A DNA stretch of 64,000 bases from Gracilariopsis chorda (lineage: Eukaryota > Rhodophyta > Florideophyceae > Gracilariales > Gracilariaceae): the NCBI GenBank assembly GCA_003194525.1, contig NBIV01000056.1:186001-250000 (forward strand), written 5' to 3'. The notes under the pieces were generated by a model. It did not search any database. It was not told the DNA's origin and worked only from the letters and a program-made list of their open reading frames with translations. A program made the translations under genes and the position numbers. Numbering within the stretch: the stretch's first letter is position 1; each line of letters opens with the position of its first letter. Shown here piece after piece: positions 12,183 through 24,400 of this stretch.

Positions 12183-13442
12183 TTGCGCGTGGAGCATTAC
12201 AAGATGAATGCAGCATTATTATTGCGCACGAGCGGATCGTTCGTCCGTTTTTGCATTTGTTATCGTCACCGTATGCTGAAAATCATTCTCCTGGGGGCCT
12301 TCGGTACTTGCGCTGTATCTGCCGCTGGTACTCATACTCGCGCTTGGGGCGCGCCAGTGCTGACCATCGGCCCTGACTGCCAGCTCTCGATACCACGCAT
12401 TGTACCATCTCTGTGGCTTGAACCACACCCACGCCTCTCCCACTTGTCCGTCTCTGAACTGGTTGATTTGTACTCAAAGCCTTTCATCGATTAACGTGCT
12501 GATGTGTGGTCTTTGGGCTGCATTTGGTATGCTCTTTTGTTTACCCCGTTGCCTTTTGATAGCTCTTCGCCACTGCAGACTACAAAAGCTCTGGCGAACA
12601 TACCCACCGAGCCAGAGTATCCACACGAATTCATGTCTCTGTTGAAGAACATGCTTGCAGTTGATCCTGCCAATCGATTTGATTCCTTCCAGGTTTTGGA
12701 AGAGTTGAATCGAATTCTCGGCCGACAAACAGAGCCGTAACTTACGAATGCTGGCAATGAACAGCGAGCGAAACGATGCGAGGATTTTGGAATTGATTCG
12801 AACGCTGCAAGTGCAACTACCTACTCGAAACCTGCATTGCCTCTCAACGAGACTGCTGCATCTGCACCTACCCAGCCATTGTCTCAATCGTTGTTAGGCG
12901 ATTTTGACGAGCTGTTGTCTGTTTCTGGACGCCCTCACGGAAAACCCGATTGTCCTGTTTTAGAATCTAATGCTACACCTACTAGTGTGGAAAACAGCGG
13001 TTGGGCCGATTTTGATTCTGCCTTTGGCAAACCGTCAATAATCTCGGCCTCCACGACGGTTTCAACTGAATCGCCAAACGCGTTTTCTTCAGATTGGGCG
13101 AATTCTGCTCCAAGCCATACGCCTCATTGAGCTGGCAGTTCGACAGGGGCCTCCATACAGCAGAATGCGGGTGTCACATGATCGTTTGGAAGCAGTGCGC
13201 TTGGGCGCATACCCGGGCATGAAAGCCCTGCCACAAGTATGGTTCCACCGTATGCAAAGATACATAAAGGAAAGAATGCGATGTCATCGCTGATCGATGT
13301 TTCGGATTATACGGCGCCCCCGACTGTATCTGGGCGAGAACAAACATTTTCTGCACTTTCGGCTATGCAGCGGCAAGGAATCGCAAAGAAGAGTGATGGT
13401 CGAAAAGCTGCTAGCTTTGAAGACCTTATTGACTTTGTATGA
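12183..13442 (+). pseudogene. NAK-family (AAK1/GAK-like) protein kinase relic
   Basis: One continuous frame from about 12183 to 13442 encodes the C-lobe of a numb-associated-kinase type serine/threonine kinase and a long tail, with in-frame stops at 12492 (TAA), 12738 (TAA), 13128 (TGA) and 13179 (TGA). Recognisable blocks are LVDLYSKPFID, RADVWSLGC (subdomain IX, like DIWALGC), FTPLPFD and MLAVDPANRFDSFQVLEEL. The tail carries GDFDELL, GWADFDSAF (a WxxF motif of the kind that binds the AP-2 appendage) and FEDLIDFV at its end, consistent with a clathrin-adaptor kinase. Weak remnants of the catalytic loop region (ILLGAFGT) lie near 12280-12310; the N-lobe is not recognisable. It directly follows the Harbinger relic. 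Confidence 0.7.
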
Positions 13443-13777
13443 CTGTTGAGAACACAAGGAGGCGCATTCGGCTTCGACTAGTAGCTCTTTTGTTTAATCA
13501 AGTTATGTAAGCCGTAGTGGCTGAGTGGAGTTTGTAGAGAGACTTCTAAGCTTGGTGTCAAAATTAATCAGATATGGAATGCTAATGGAACATATGGTCT
13601 CTGAACCGAACCTATTATAACTTTAAATGTCTGAAAGCTGCGATGTGGAAAATCCGGCTTTAAATCGGAAGTATGCCATCACACAGAGGATGAAGGCAGC
13701 GGAGACGAGATATTGTACGCACTGGGAAGGGAAAATGGGACGAAGATGGACAGAAAATGAGACGAATTCTCGCCAGA
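13443..13777. other. Intergenic stretch, nothing recognised
   Basis: No frame with recognisable motifs. It separates the kinase relic on the plus strand from a coiled-coil relic on the minus strand. Confidence 0.4.
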
Positions 13778-14074
13778 TCACTCTGCATCCTCCAACTGAG
13801 CTAGCTCGTCCTCCAATTTTGAGATTTCCTGTTCAACGAGAGCGATCTTCCTCTCCAAGAAGGTGATGAGCTACATTTCCTTGCTGGGCTCCTCGTCCAT
13901 ATCGGCGAGTTTCATCTTTGCGAATGCTTCTACGGCGCGTTTATAAGCTTTTGCGCGCTCCTTAGCCTCACGCTCTTTCCCAAGCTTTTCCTGCGAGGCC
14001 TTTTCTCTTTCCTCCTCCTTCTTTTTGGCGAGCCGCTTGGCGTCCTCGTCAGTGGTCTTGCTTTTGGATCCCAT
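13778..14074 (-). pseudogene. Short coiled-coil protein with one in-frame stop
   Basis: From ATG at 14074 the frame encodes a 98-residue, strongly charged helical protein. Residues 1-67 are Lys/Glu/Arg-rich (AKRLAKKKEEEREKASQEK). A TAG stop at 13871-13873 follows, and the same frame continues for about 30 residues with perfect coiled-coil character (FLERKIALVEQEISKLEDE) to TGA at 13778. The continued heptad pattern past the stop argues that the TAG is a recent nonsense change, probably CAG to TAG. I do not recognise the family. A functional 67-residue version ending at the first stop is possible. Confidence 0.5.
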
Positions 14075-14648
14075 TTTCTATTGGGACGACGGATGGTGAT
14101 GACGCAAATGCGAGTGCTAGAGATCCCGAGGAAACCAAGAGAGCTGGTTCATTGAGCTTGTAATAGGCTATGTGGTGCGCACTCGGCGAACTTATGGGAG
14201 GTCGGTAGCTGCTTTTAAGGGTGCTTGTAGAAGTGCTCATGCTGTTATCTATTGGAATACAAACTACAGAAGCAGCGAGAAGCGCAGGTCCTCCCGAGGG
14301 CGTGTCCAAGAACACGACGTCACCCTGAAGGGCCTAGGGAAACTGTCTTTCGGTATTGAAGAGGCTAGTTGGAGCGTGCTGATTGATTGAGGGTATCCTT
14401 AAGATTGCTTTGCGGGAGGATATTTCGGGTGGTAGTCGTCATGCTCGAACATCATCGCCATTCTTGGCACGTTCATGGGGGAGAACGCCATCCCGTAGCG
14501 AGCTGTCTTTGAGGGAACAAGATCACAGGTTTTCGAATGCAAGCTTAGAAGTATGGGAGCATATGAAAGCAAGAATAAGTTTACTATCTCCTGAGGAGAA
14601 TTCCCAAGCAAGGTTTCATCAGCATAAGCAGAACTGAACAGCAAAGAA
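14075..14648. other. No recognisable gene
   Basis: Frames up to about 90 codons exist on both strands but none shows a domain, and they overlap each other. It lies between two minus-strand relics. Confidence 0.4.
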
Positions 14649-15820
14649 CTATTTTCTAGCAACTTGTACATCTTTTAGCATGTCGTCTAAAGAAGAGCTT
14701 ATGGCAAGGTAAACTCGATGAAGGTAGTCAACATGTCTGGCATCCTTGTTTTCAAGCCGCGCTTTGTCATAAGTATCGAACGCTTCGTTTAGTGCTTCGT
14801 AAGCTCCAGTAATCTGTTTTCGTTTTGGACGGATGACTGCGACGAATTGTGCAGAAGCTGCGTAGAGCACTCTCGCGCATGTTGGCGTTCCTCCCGCCGT
14901 TTTTCATGTGTTTCAAACATTCTTTCTCGCAGTAACACTTGCTTCTCTGGAGTTTCATTGAACTTTCGCATAGAGGTTCCAAGCTCCGACAAGCTGTTTT
15001 GTAGCTTGTTGTCGCTGCTGCTACGATTAGACCTCTGCCTTTTGCTAGAAGTCGATAGCTCACGAGATCCATATCCTCTTTTCCTACTCAAATTCTCTAC
15101 GACTCCCAAACTTCCTCCTGCATTCTTGGGAATATTGCGAGATATAAAGCGTCCAGTTACTTGATCTGTATCCTTGTATTAAAGATCATACACAAGAAAC
15201 ATTAAATAGGTTCGTCTAACCACCGCAGAAAGACGGTTTAATTGGTAATTTTTGTGGCCGAAGTATTTGAAAGGACGTTCATCATTATTGCCACTCACGT
15301 CATGTTTCGCCATGGTTGATGTCCAAACACTTCTAGGATCCCGCATAACATGAGATAGCTTTTCTCCAGACCGTCTATCTAACGGAGGGAGGCTTGGGTC
15401 TAGATTCTCGAATGAGGATTCGAATCGTTCTTTTGGGGAGAACTCAGAATTATTAAAGCGTTCTGCAATACGGTTCCAAAGATTGGACCGTTTGAAGCCA
15501 GCATCCTGTAGTGCCCTCGGTAGTTTACTACAGATACGATCAATGGTTCTTTTGCAGGATTCATCGTCCCACAGCAAAAGCAATAGACGCGCAAACTCTT
15601 CGTCAGTAAACTCCGCTGAAAGTTCTTTTGTAGTGTTTTGAAGACACGGTGATGTCAAGATGGCGCTGCTATGTCCTTCTGCTGGAATCTCTTGTTGTCC
15701 AATGATATTAAAAGAGATAATTTGGACGACTGATGTTCTCTCTTGCGCATTTGATATGACGTTAAGTAGTTTTTGCAGACTGGGAGGCACCTTAAATGAA
15801 CAATTTTTGTTTGCTTGCAT
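14649..15820 (-). pseudogene. Putative DNA-binding protein, possible Harbinger partner (copy 1)
   Basis: From ATG 15820 a frame of 213 codons reaches TAA 15179-15181, continues in the same frame to 14789, and its coiled-coil C-terminus then appears one frame over (14870-14649). The N-terminal region contains FTDEEFARLLLLLWDD, a helix start like those of Myb/SANT or MADF domains. Next comes WNRIAERFNNSEFSP, then a conserved block LDPSLPPLDRRSGEKL, then RSVWT and SGNNDERPFKYF. A Ser/Arg/Lys-rich linker and a helical C-terminus follow. A second copy with the same order of blocks lies at 36640-38011. PIF/Harbinger transposons usually encode a Myb-like partner of the transposase, and this position and structure would fit, but that assignment is inference. 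Confidence 0.5.
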
Positions 15821-17639
15821 GTATTTTCACAATCGTCATGGTCAATGCTTAGCAACAGAGAGATACGCACCAAATTTGCTTGCAGCTTCCTTTAGATATG
15901 AAGCAGCATTCAAGCAACAAGAAGAGGTTTTGACCCAGATGTATTTCTACGTTTGGTTGCCAACAATGATTGTAATCGTTTGGTAGTTTGTGTGGAAAGG
16001 TATTCATGTATGAAAGAAATTTCTTACACAATGCTGCCTAAATGCAGCGCCCAAAACGTTTCCCGTTCTTGCAGATTACTAACAATTTCCTCATTGTGAG
16101 CACTGGAGTCCGTAGCAAGTGACGAAGATCTCTTGTGTATTTAAGAGAGTGGCACAAGCGGGCCTATGTCATCGTCGTCTGAGTCAGCAATTATTGCAGC
16201 TCTGCAACGAGACAATGAGAAGCAAAATAAACACAGTAGACTTGTCGCTCACAAAAGATGCGAGGTGGAGAGCGCAGCAAATTGGGCGATGAAGCAAGAA
16301 AGAAAAGGGCCGTCGGGGAACGTACGGAAACGCACCAGGAGAGTGCAGCAAATTTTCACTGTCCAAGACCAGTGTTAAAACTGGCGCATTCGAGAACAAG
16401 CGAACGTGTCACACAGTCGACAAATTATTGCCTCGCATGCACCCAAGCTGTCTCGTGTTGCTGAAAACAACAAAATTGGCAATTGACGAAAAGTTTTTGA
16501 CATATTTTGGTTTAGATAGCCGAGCTACTAAATAGTATTTTGGTAGGAGCCACTGATAGCAACTAAGGCTATTCTTTTAGCGCTTAAAGGATACTCTACC
16601 TAGTCGTAACGACTCGAAGTCCCAAAACAAGGATTTGACACCGATCGACGCAGCCCCTCACGGGCTGTAGGGTTGTTCTATCGAAGCGGCTCACGCAGTG
16701 ATTCATTTTGAAAGTAGATTATTCATGGCCATGAATAGGTCTTCTTATGCCTTGAGAATAGAGTCCCGCGGACCCACCTCAAGCAAGGCGCGCCGTCTTT
16801 TTCACGTTCTTGCAATACTCATTGTGCACGAATGCTCTCCACGCAAAGGATAGCGCACTAGGATGGGTGCGCAAGAAACTGGCACAACGATGTCAAACTT
16901 TTCCTCAAACCACGAACGGCGGCTGCACTGTCGGTGACACCGTTTTCGTCGCCGTTTGACCTGCCGAGAAGATTTTCCATAAAGCGGCATTGCAATTGCA
17001 CACGCACCACGATGCTCCCGCCATCACACGACCATGGCCCCGAAACCGTGACGGCGGCTCGGAGAACAACATCGCGAACAGATCCATCGATAGTAAACGC
17101 GCTACCTTTGGTACAACGCAGCCAAATGACACGACGCCCCTGAAGCCAGTAATGATTATTAGAAGACGCCCTGAAAAGGATGTCGTTTTATCCGAATCCT
17201 TGCGTTCCTCGCACCACATGTCCATCTGATCCTTTGATGGCGCGCCGTAGCCCATCAAACTTTGTCTCGTGATCGAGCTTCCGACGGATAACTTGCGAAG
17301 GTAGACAAAGAGTACCGAAGAATCACATTCCAAAGTCTCAAGTATGGAAGAGCGTGGATAAGGAGTTGTCAATCGTAGCTTTCCTTCTGAATCATATTCA
17401 TAAATCTGTCAAATGCTTCTGTCATGGCTTCTTCACTTTGAAATGTGTACAACGAGGGAATATCCCTTGTTTCCCTCCGACGGCGATAGACAGATGGATT
17501 CACTCATCCGCGCATCTGACATCTTCCCAAACTCCGCTTCACTAACAAGTGGAGCTGCCATTTCTTTGATGGTTTTTGTACAACAATCAAGACCGTGGTT
17601 GCGTCTGCTCTGCAGACTCTGCAGCAGTTGGGTCTTGCA
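15821..17639. other. No confidently coding sequence
   Basis: Several frames of 60-155 codons overlap on both strands (for example 16905-17372 minus and 16990-17229 plus) without recognisable domains. A Ser/Lys/Arg-rich frame at 16166-16378 could be a degraded start of another transposon protein, but I cannot support it. Confidence 0.4.
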
Positions 17640-18930
17640 AAGCACTGAAAATGTACCACGTTATTGTTGCTCGCCCGAGCGATCGATCATTTCCAGTTGA
17701 TAGCCACAATCAGCTTCCTGCAGACCTATACAAAGGCGACTCGCTCCATTCCATACAAGAAGTTTGCGATCTGGTGCGAGCGGAGCTAAAGTGCAATCTG
17801 AAGATGAACTTACTGCCTTGAATGCTGGTCCTGTGAAGTACGGTTTCAGACTGGCAGTTTGTTTGAAGTTGTGAAAGAAGAAGAGAAAGTAATAGTGATC
17901 GTCGACAGCCGCAAAGGGGCGACAAAGTGTGCTGCTAACAAAGTAGAGGTTTTCTCGGCTTGTGATTCAGTCAAGGCATACCTGGGAGAATAAAAGTCTT
18001 ATGGGTTGCAGGTGAACTGTGAGCGGGTATACCCTTTCTGTCGTGCAGCGTGGTTTGAAAGCGAAGTGGATGGATCAAGAGAAGCCTGAATGATAGTGCG
18101 GAGAAATTGGAAAGTGTCAAGAAGCTTCACCATGGATCGGGGAGTTGCGTTTTAAGAGTGAGGGTGAGGTCGGATGCTCTGTTCTATATGAAATGTTCGA
18201 ATCGTGTAGACTGGTGGAATGAGACATGGGCACTTGTTGAAGTAATGTCGGAAACGTTCCGGAAACCGCTCACAGTGGACATGGAGCGATGGTTTAGGCT
18301 ATTGCGAGACTACGGAAAGACTCTCCCGTTTGGATTGTTCGACACTGATCTGGACGTGACGAAGCGAGTACTGCGCTACTGGGCAGAGATACAGAAAACT
18401 CTGTGGAACATATTCAAGAGCTGGTGGACCGAGGAGTAGTAAAAGTGGATGGTAAACCATTGAAAACCGCCGTTGACGGAATCGTGGAGAATCCGGTCTG
18501 GTTTAAGGCTCATCCTGAAGGAATGAAGAGGAAGCAGTTGGAGCGGTACAGTAATGAATATCGGGCATACTTGGAACGGTTGTTCGACAATCTTGCGGAG
18601 TACAAGGTGCTGTTGGCAGTTGTCCATGGCGATGTGGAACCCGTGAACGTCGTTCTAGAGGGAGATGAGAAGTGCACGTTCATTGACATGTTTTACACGC
18701 AAGTGTCGTTTTCGTTGCTTAATGTCGTGATGCTACCGGTAAAGTACGCACAAGACTTGAGCAATTAAAAGTAGTTCGTTCGTTCGTTCTACCTGGAATA
18801 CTGGAGAGAATGTGAGAGTATGGAAAGGCTTCGGGAACTGGCGCTTCTTGTTTCTGAGGTGAAAGATGTTGAGACAGCAGTTCTTAAGATTTTAGGACTC
18901 GAGCAAGCAGAGAAATGTGAGCGAGAATAG
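17640..18930 (+). pseudogene. Aminoglycoside-phosphotransferase-fold kinase relic
   Basis: The diagnostic segment is VVHGDVEPVNVVLEG followed by FIDM at about 18625-18690. This is the Brenner-type catalytic loop HGDxxxxN and the metal-binding Asp of the APH/choline-kinase superfamily, which phosphorylates small hydroxylated molecules. Upstream, 18107-18436 encodes helical sequence leading into the frame used from 18403, and a frame change sits near 18398. The last part, LEYWRECESMERLRELALL to ECERE and TAG 18928, is in yet another frame after about 18780. Fragments of an N-lobe (VKEEEKVIVIVDSRKG near 17870-17905) lie upstream. At least three frame breaks make it a pseudogene. The substrate is unknown. 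Confidence 0.6.
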
Positions 18931-19537
18931 TTATACAGGGAGTTGCGGTTTCCGATTTGTCGCACGTTTGGTCTTCATATAGACTAATCCTATCGAGCAG
19001 TCGACTTGCAGAGGATTCAAGAAACGAAATGATGCACCCTACCCTAAAGTGATTGTTTGGCGCAGCAGGCGTAAAGACATGGAAGGATTAGTTCCACTGG
19101 TAGTCTTAAAGCTCGAGAAAGGTTTACTGTTATGAAGACAGGGCACATTTTCGCTTTTGCTTTTCTCAAGACGCATTGTACCCCACGGCCATCTCTTCGA
19201 CCTACGTACTAAGCCACCAGAATATTGCTCACGGCTAAAGCATCTGGTTGATTCAGCGCCATTTGCAATCAGTGCGCGCGCGGAAAGGAACCGAAAATGA
19301 CCACCAAGATACTCCCTGCTGCTACTGCGAAGGCCTGAGCGTCAACAAAGGGCAAAGCACCCATTCAAATACATCCTTCGTCTTAGCATTGCTGCCGAGT
19401 GCAAGCCTTCCTCCGCTTCAGATGAAGTGTTCTCTTCTACGAATCTACGACTAATACGAATCAAGTTTCTCTGGGTCTGGCGAGTTTCTGTTAGCGAGTA
19501 AATCGGACGCAGTTATGTTGTATGGTATGGTGTGCGT
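18931..19537. other. Intergenic, nothing recognised
   Basis: No long frame. A short microsatellite of three TTCG units precedes this stretch near 18776-18788. Confidence 0.4.
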
Positions 19538-19888
19538 ATGGCTGCAGCTTTTCGACATGAGGGATCACACAACACCCCGATTTCTCAGCCGTTTGTCGTG
19601 ACTATCGAGGTGCTGACTGGTTTGCGTCGCTTCACGCATGCCGCTTCCAATACGATGACCGATGAAAAGGAGTTGCAACAACTTCTTGATAAACAACGAC
19701 AAAAGGTCGAGGATGGTCCCTTCACGTTGAGTAGACACGCTCTTGCTCATGATCTGGTTTGCGGCTGCATGGTGGTTCCTTACTTCGATAATCCTTCCAA
19801 ATCCGTTCCAAAGTGTACCACACCCTCAGCGATGCATGCTCGAGTTCTGCGCGCAATAGGGCTAGATCCAAATGGCGCTGAAGAATAG
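19538..19888 (+). CDS. Hypothetical protein, unsupported by homology
   Basis: A frame of 116 codons from ATG 19538 to TAG 19886-19888. The sequence is mixed, with no membrane segment, and contains a charged helical stretch (DEKELQQLLDKQRQKVED). I recognise no family. It could be a fragment of a decayed gene or a chance frame; nothing in the neighbourhood indicates a role. Confidence 0.2.
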   Translation: MAAAFRHEGSHNTPISQPFVVTIEVLTGLRRFTHAASNTMTDEKELQQLLDKQRQKVEDGPFTLSRHALAHDLVCGCMVVPYFDNPSKSVPKCTTPSAMHARVLRAIGLDPNGAEE

Positions 19889-21128
19889 TCACACTCTCAC
19901 TGCATCATTCCATGTGAACTGCACTACCTTGGTCATAGCTATCTGCACCATCTACAGGGTCCACAAAGCGCCGCATCTGTATCCGCGCACTTGAATTACC
20001 CACAGCTACTCCACTCTCACCGTCCAAGTTTTGCGCTATGCGCGTTGCATGCGCAATACCGCTGTGGGACTGGGAGGTGAAGGAAGCCATAGAACGGCTC
20101 GCCAACGCCATTCGGGCCTCTGATTTGTGTGTCGAGAAGCGAATGTGCACGAAGAATAGTGACAATCAGCAGTCAGTGCTTGAAAGAGAGTTGCCGTTCA
20201 AGTATTTGGTAGACTTGCGTTGATCAGGAGCAGAAACGAGGTCATACGTAGGTTTGAGGCTGGGTGGGAGATTTCTGCAGGGCCGACGAGAAGACAGGAG
20301 CCGGTACCGGTTGTGTAAAATCCCCAGGACTCTTCGCTCCGCCGTAGATACTTCCATCTGAATCGGGGATAGTTGAGCTTTGGACATATTCAGAAGCGTA
20401 CAGAGAAGCAGGATCTTGATGGTTAGCTTCAATGAACTCTCCCTTTCACGACTATATTGTTGTTGTCCTGAGACAATTTGTTTGACACATAGTGTTCTAA
20501 CAGTGGGACGCAACGCGTGCGAAAAGACGCAGAAGAGCGCGTAGGTCTTGGCAATATTTTGTTTCGAACTTCGTTTCGAAAGGCTTTCGGTATGATTTCT
20601 GTAACAGCTTGCGGTAGAACAATCGATCTAGGTTACATAGTAGGATCAGCACCAATGAGTTCGGGCTCTCAACCTTAAGATGATACGAAAAAGCACCACA
20701 TCTTCGACTGCGGAGTAGAGAAACGGTCCTTTAATTGTCACGCACAAGAAACTTCGCATTGACCGTATTGTGCCAAAGGTAAGTGTGCCCGCGTAATAGG
20801 TTAACGGCTTCAGCTTCCCTCGACTTCAGGAGAGAGATACACTTCAAACGTCAGTGACACACGATGTCGTTAATAATAGTTTTTGTGAAGGATAATGGGG
20901 TCCCCTTGTATCGTTTAGAGCGCTCGGTGAGTCCAACCTGTTTACCCTCGTCAGATTGCATTGAAATAAAGAGCACGAAGCAGTTGGTCTGGTTGAACAG
21001 TGCTTATCAAAGTTGCATTGCATGATAGGGGCATCTCAGTCTTGAGTCGTTTTTCACGCTGATGACAGAAGCTCGGCGTCCCCGAAGACTGTCAACAGCC
21101 TGCATTACGCACATTCTTGAGCTTTTGT
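19889..21128. other. Gene-poor stretch upstream of copia insertion
   Basis: Overlapping frames of 60-115 codons on both strands show no recognisable domain. The last five bases before the copia LTR (21129-21133, ACAGT) are the left copy of its target duplication. Confidence 0.45.
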
Positions 21129-21133
21129 ACAGT
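21129..21133. repeat. Target-site duplication (ACAGT) of the intact copia element
   Basis: ACAGT directly precedes the left LTR and is repeated at 26115-26119 directly after the right LTR. The perfect 5-bp match defines the insertion. Confidence 0.9.
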
Positions 21134-21414
21134 TATCGGTTGGACCTCTTTCAAGTGTGAGAAGTCCATCACGTATACGCAGTGTGGGGAGGTTCTCCGG
21201 TGAACAACTTGAGGAGTGGTACAGTCTGAGTCGGCACAAGACCTTGCCGGGAGTCCTCCTCTTGAGTCTCCTGTGGGTGGGCTTTACTTAAGTAGGGATA
21301 CTAGGCGACCTATCGGCTATTAGGGTCGACTAAACACGTACTCTAAACTCCTACGACGCTTGTCAGTTGTACGTCATCGGCTTGCGTCGTGTGCTTTTTG
21401 TACGTGTTTTCACA
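21134..21414 (-). repeat. Copia 3' LTR (281 bp)
   Basis: Matches 25834-26114 with no difference that I can find. It ends on the plus strand with GTTTTCACA. Confidence 0.95.
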
Positions 21415-21422
21415 CACCCCCC
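21415..21422 (-). other. Candidate polypurine tract
   Basis: In element orientation GGGGGGTG lies directly before the 3' LTR. This is the expected place for the plus-strand primer, although the tract is short and G-only. Confidence 0.5.
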
Positions 21423-21439
21423 GGTCGATGTAGTATCTC

Positions 21440-24400
21440 CTACTTCCAAGTCTCTGAATGATGGGCGATACCAGCATTCGTGTTGACTTGCCAATACCCA
21501 CTTGTTAGGATCCTGTTCATTGTACGCGAGTGATTAACGCTTCGCTTCGTCAAAGCGTCGGAGATGTTGCTCGTTCCCGGAATCCAGGTCAAGCAGTCAA
21601 GTTCTCCGGCTTCAAACGCATCTCTTAACAATGTGACCGTCTTGCGTAAGCGGTACTCGCGTGGTTCGTGAAGCGTTGTTATGGTGTCAAAAAGGGCTTT
21701 CGAGTCCACGAAGATCGTATGCGGCACCTGAATAGACGTGTATATGTTCTGCAGCGAGTACTTCATATCTATGCCTCGATCTTCTGCGTCGGCGCAGGCC
21801 AAAATTTCTGCCCCGAATGAAGAATAGGTTACCCTTTGTTGCTTGTTGCTAACCCAGTATAGTGAATGAAACACGGGCTCTTCATCAAAACTCGTCTCAA
21901 TCTTGAGTCCAGTTAGAATTCCCGTCTGTCCGTAACTGTTCGATCCACTACCGTGTGATGCGTCTGATAGACTTATCAGTGAAACCCCTGACACTCCGAG
22001 AGGCCTTATAAAACGAACTTCAGGTCTGAGTTGAAGCACTTCTGCGAGCATCGCGTTTGCTTCGATTATATGACTAACTCTCAGCCTTCCAATCTCTTGT
22101 TGCATCCGCGAAGTCACGAAAGACGCTTGGGGTAGAACCGCTGATCCAAGGTACATTAGTGTGCCAGCAAGCGAACGATATTCATGAATTTCCTCTGCGG
22201 TTGCTTTGTCTGATCTCTCGCGCCTACGGGCTTTGCTCAGTGCCGCAGGTGTCAGTCGTTTAATGTACTCGTTCATGGAAAGTAGCACATTGCCGTCATC
22301 GTCTTGCTCAATCGTGCAGCCAGCAAACGTGATCCTCGGTTCTATCCGGATCTTTCCGACGTTGAACTCGGTTTCCAATTTCTTCATGAACTCCTCTATT
22401 GCCCTGTTAGAACCAGCTACGAGGAGGTCGTCGACCACCTTGGCTACCAAAATGTAAATCCTTCCCGAAGATGTTCGTCCGACGAAGAGTTGATTTATCC
22501 CAAATACGCGAGTTAGGCCGACAGGTCCAAGCATCCAGTCTTCTATGCGCTTTGCCCACTGTCTCCCAGCGTCAACGATCCCGTACGGAAGCTTCGTAAG
22601 TTTCCACAGGATACCCTTTTTCTTCTTGAACTCTTTTGGCGGCCTGACGTATATCTCTCGTCGAATTGGCCCACTCTGCAAATATGCGCCTTTCACGTCG
22701 GCCACTCCGAAGCAAAATCCCAGGCAGAGTGCGACACTAATGAGGAGTCTGACGACGATCATGTCTGCGTTCGAGCAGTCTTTACGCACCTCGTCTTTCA
22801 TATCGTCATGATTGCCATGCGTCACGAGCCGTGCTTTCAGCTTTCTGACATGATCCTCGTCCTCTTTGACTTTGAAAACGGTGTGCGATGATATAACGTT
22901 TGCCCCATGCGGAATCTCCTTCTCGTCGACTTCTGTGTATGCATTCGACCAATTGTCTGCATGTTCTTTCTCGATTGCCTTCTTGAGCAACCACGGTGGC
23001 GCAAACTGCATCTCTCTTAATGTCACTTGGCGCGATCCAATTGTCTTCGCTACGTCCTCCAGGACTTTCTGCTCACTGGACTCGAGTGACGTCGGCGTTG
23101 GTAATAATTCTTCGGTGAGAATCGTTTCCGCGTGATCTCCAAGGTCTTTGCGTACAGCGTCCATCTCCGTCTCTGTCGTTACCATGAGATTCTCGCAGAC
23201 TTCATCATCCTCAGACATATCCTTCATAGATTCGGCATTCAACGTCAGATCGATGTAGTCCTCCATAACCCCTTCACTCAGTTCTCTGGCTAAATCAGAG
23301 TTGGGGCGTAGTCGGATGTCTTCTACGGCGACTTTCGAGTTCAGCCGACTCCCTGGTCTCCGAACCTCGATGATGTGCTCGGATACGCTCGATACGATGC
23401 CTGATTTCCACTCGTCAGGCTCGTTCTGTTTGCTACTCCGGTAGTAGAACAGGACGTCGTCCCCTGGTTTTATAGCGTTCACGCCGAGCGAAGAGTAATT
23501 ACGCCCCTTCAGGAGTTTCTGGAGCGTTCTTGTGGCTGTTTGTTTCTTGTAAGCATCCATCAGCTCCTCCGTGACCATTCGTCTAGGTGTACCTAGAATT
23601 GACGGTGCGTAACCGCGTGCTAACTCGAACGAGCTGAGCGTTTTCGATCCAGTGAACATGTTGGCTAGGAAAATTGCCCTCGATATCAATTCGGCGTTGG
23701 TGCTCTCTGTCTGATCAAGCTGCAGCTTCTCGAGTATCCTCTTGACGACTCCGTTTTTGCGTTCGACTATGCCAGTTTTATTATGTCTCCGTGCTGGACG
23801 TGGCTTGAACCGTATTCCCCTGCTCCTCAGATATCGTGCTATTTTGCGATTGTTGAACTCATCATCCGCGGAAAGGGCGCAGGGTTCGCCGTGCCTGTTC
23901 ACCCATTCGGTATCGAGAACGCTACACATTGTGTTTGCATCCCGATTGGACACGATCGACCCTTCGGAAAGTCCTGTGCCAGTATCTACCATGTGCATCA
24001 ATGTGTACTTCGTTCCCCTTACTTCCAAGAACGTAAAATCTACCTGAAGTTCTACGTTGAAGGCCTGATTCACATGAGTGACGGAGACTTTCTTGGAAGG
24101 AGGTGGGGGACCACTTTTTGCACATACTGGACATTCTGACGTGATTCTTCTAATTTCCTTTTTCAGTTCCGCGCTGAGGTGTCCTGCCCTTTCACATATC
24201 GCAACTAATTCGTCGTATGGCGCGTGCGTTAACCTGTGCAGACGCCTCGCCAATGATTTCGGTCGCAACTCGGTTAGCGTTTTCGATAACATCGTGTGAA
24301 CGGTCGGCACGATTAGGATTCTTCTCCGTAATTCAAAGGGTGAGGTTCCTGAAATATAGAGCTGCACGACTCTTTCTCCTATGTCCGTGGGTCTCAAAAT

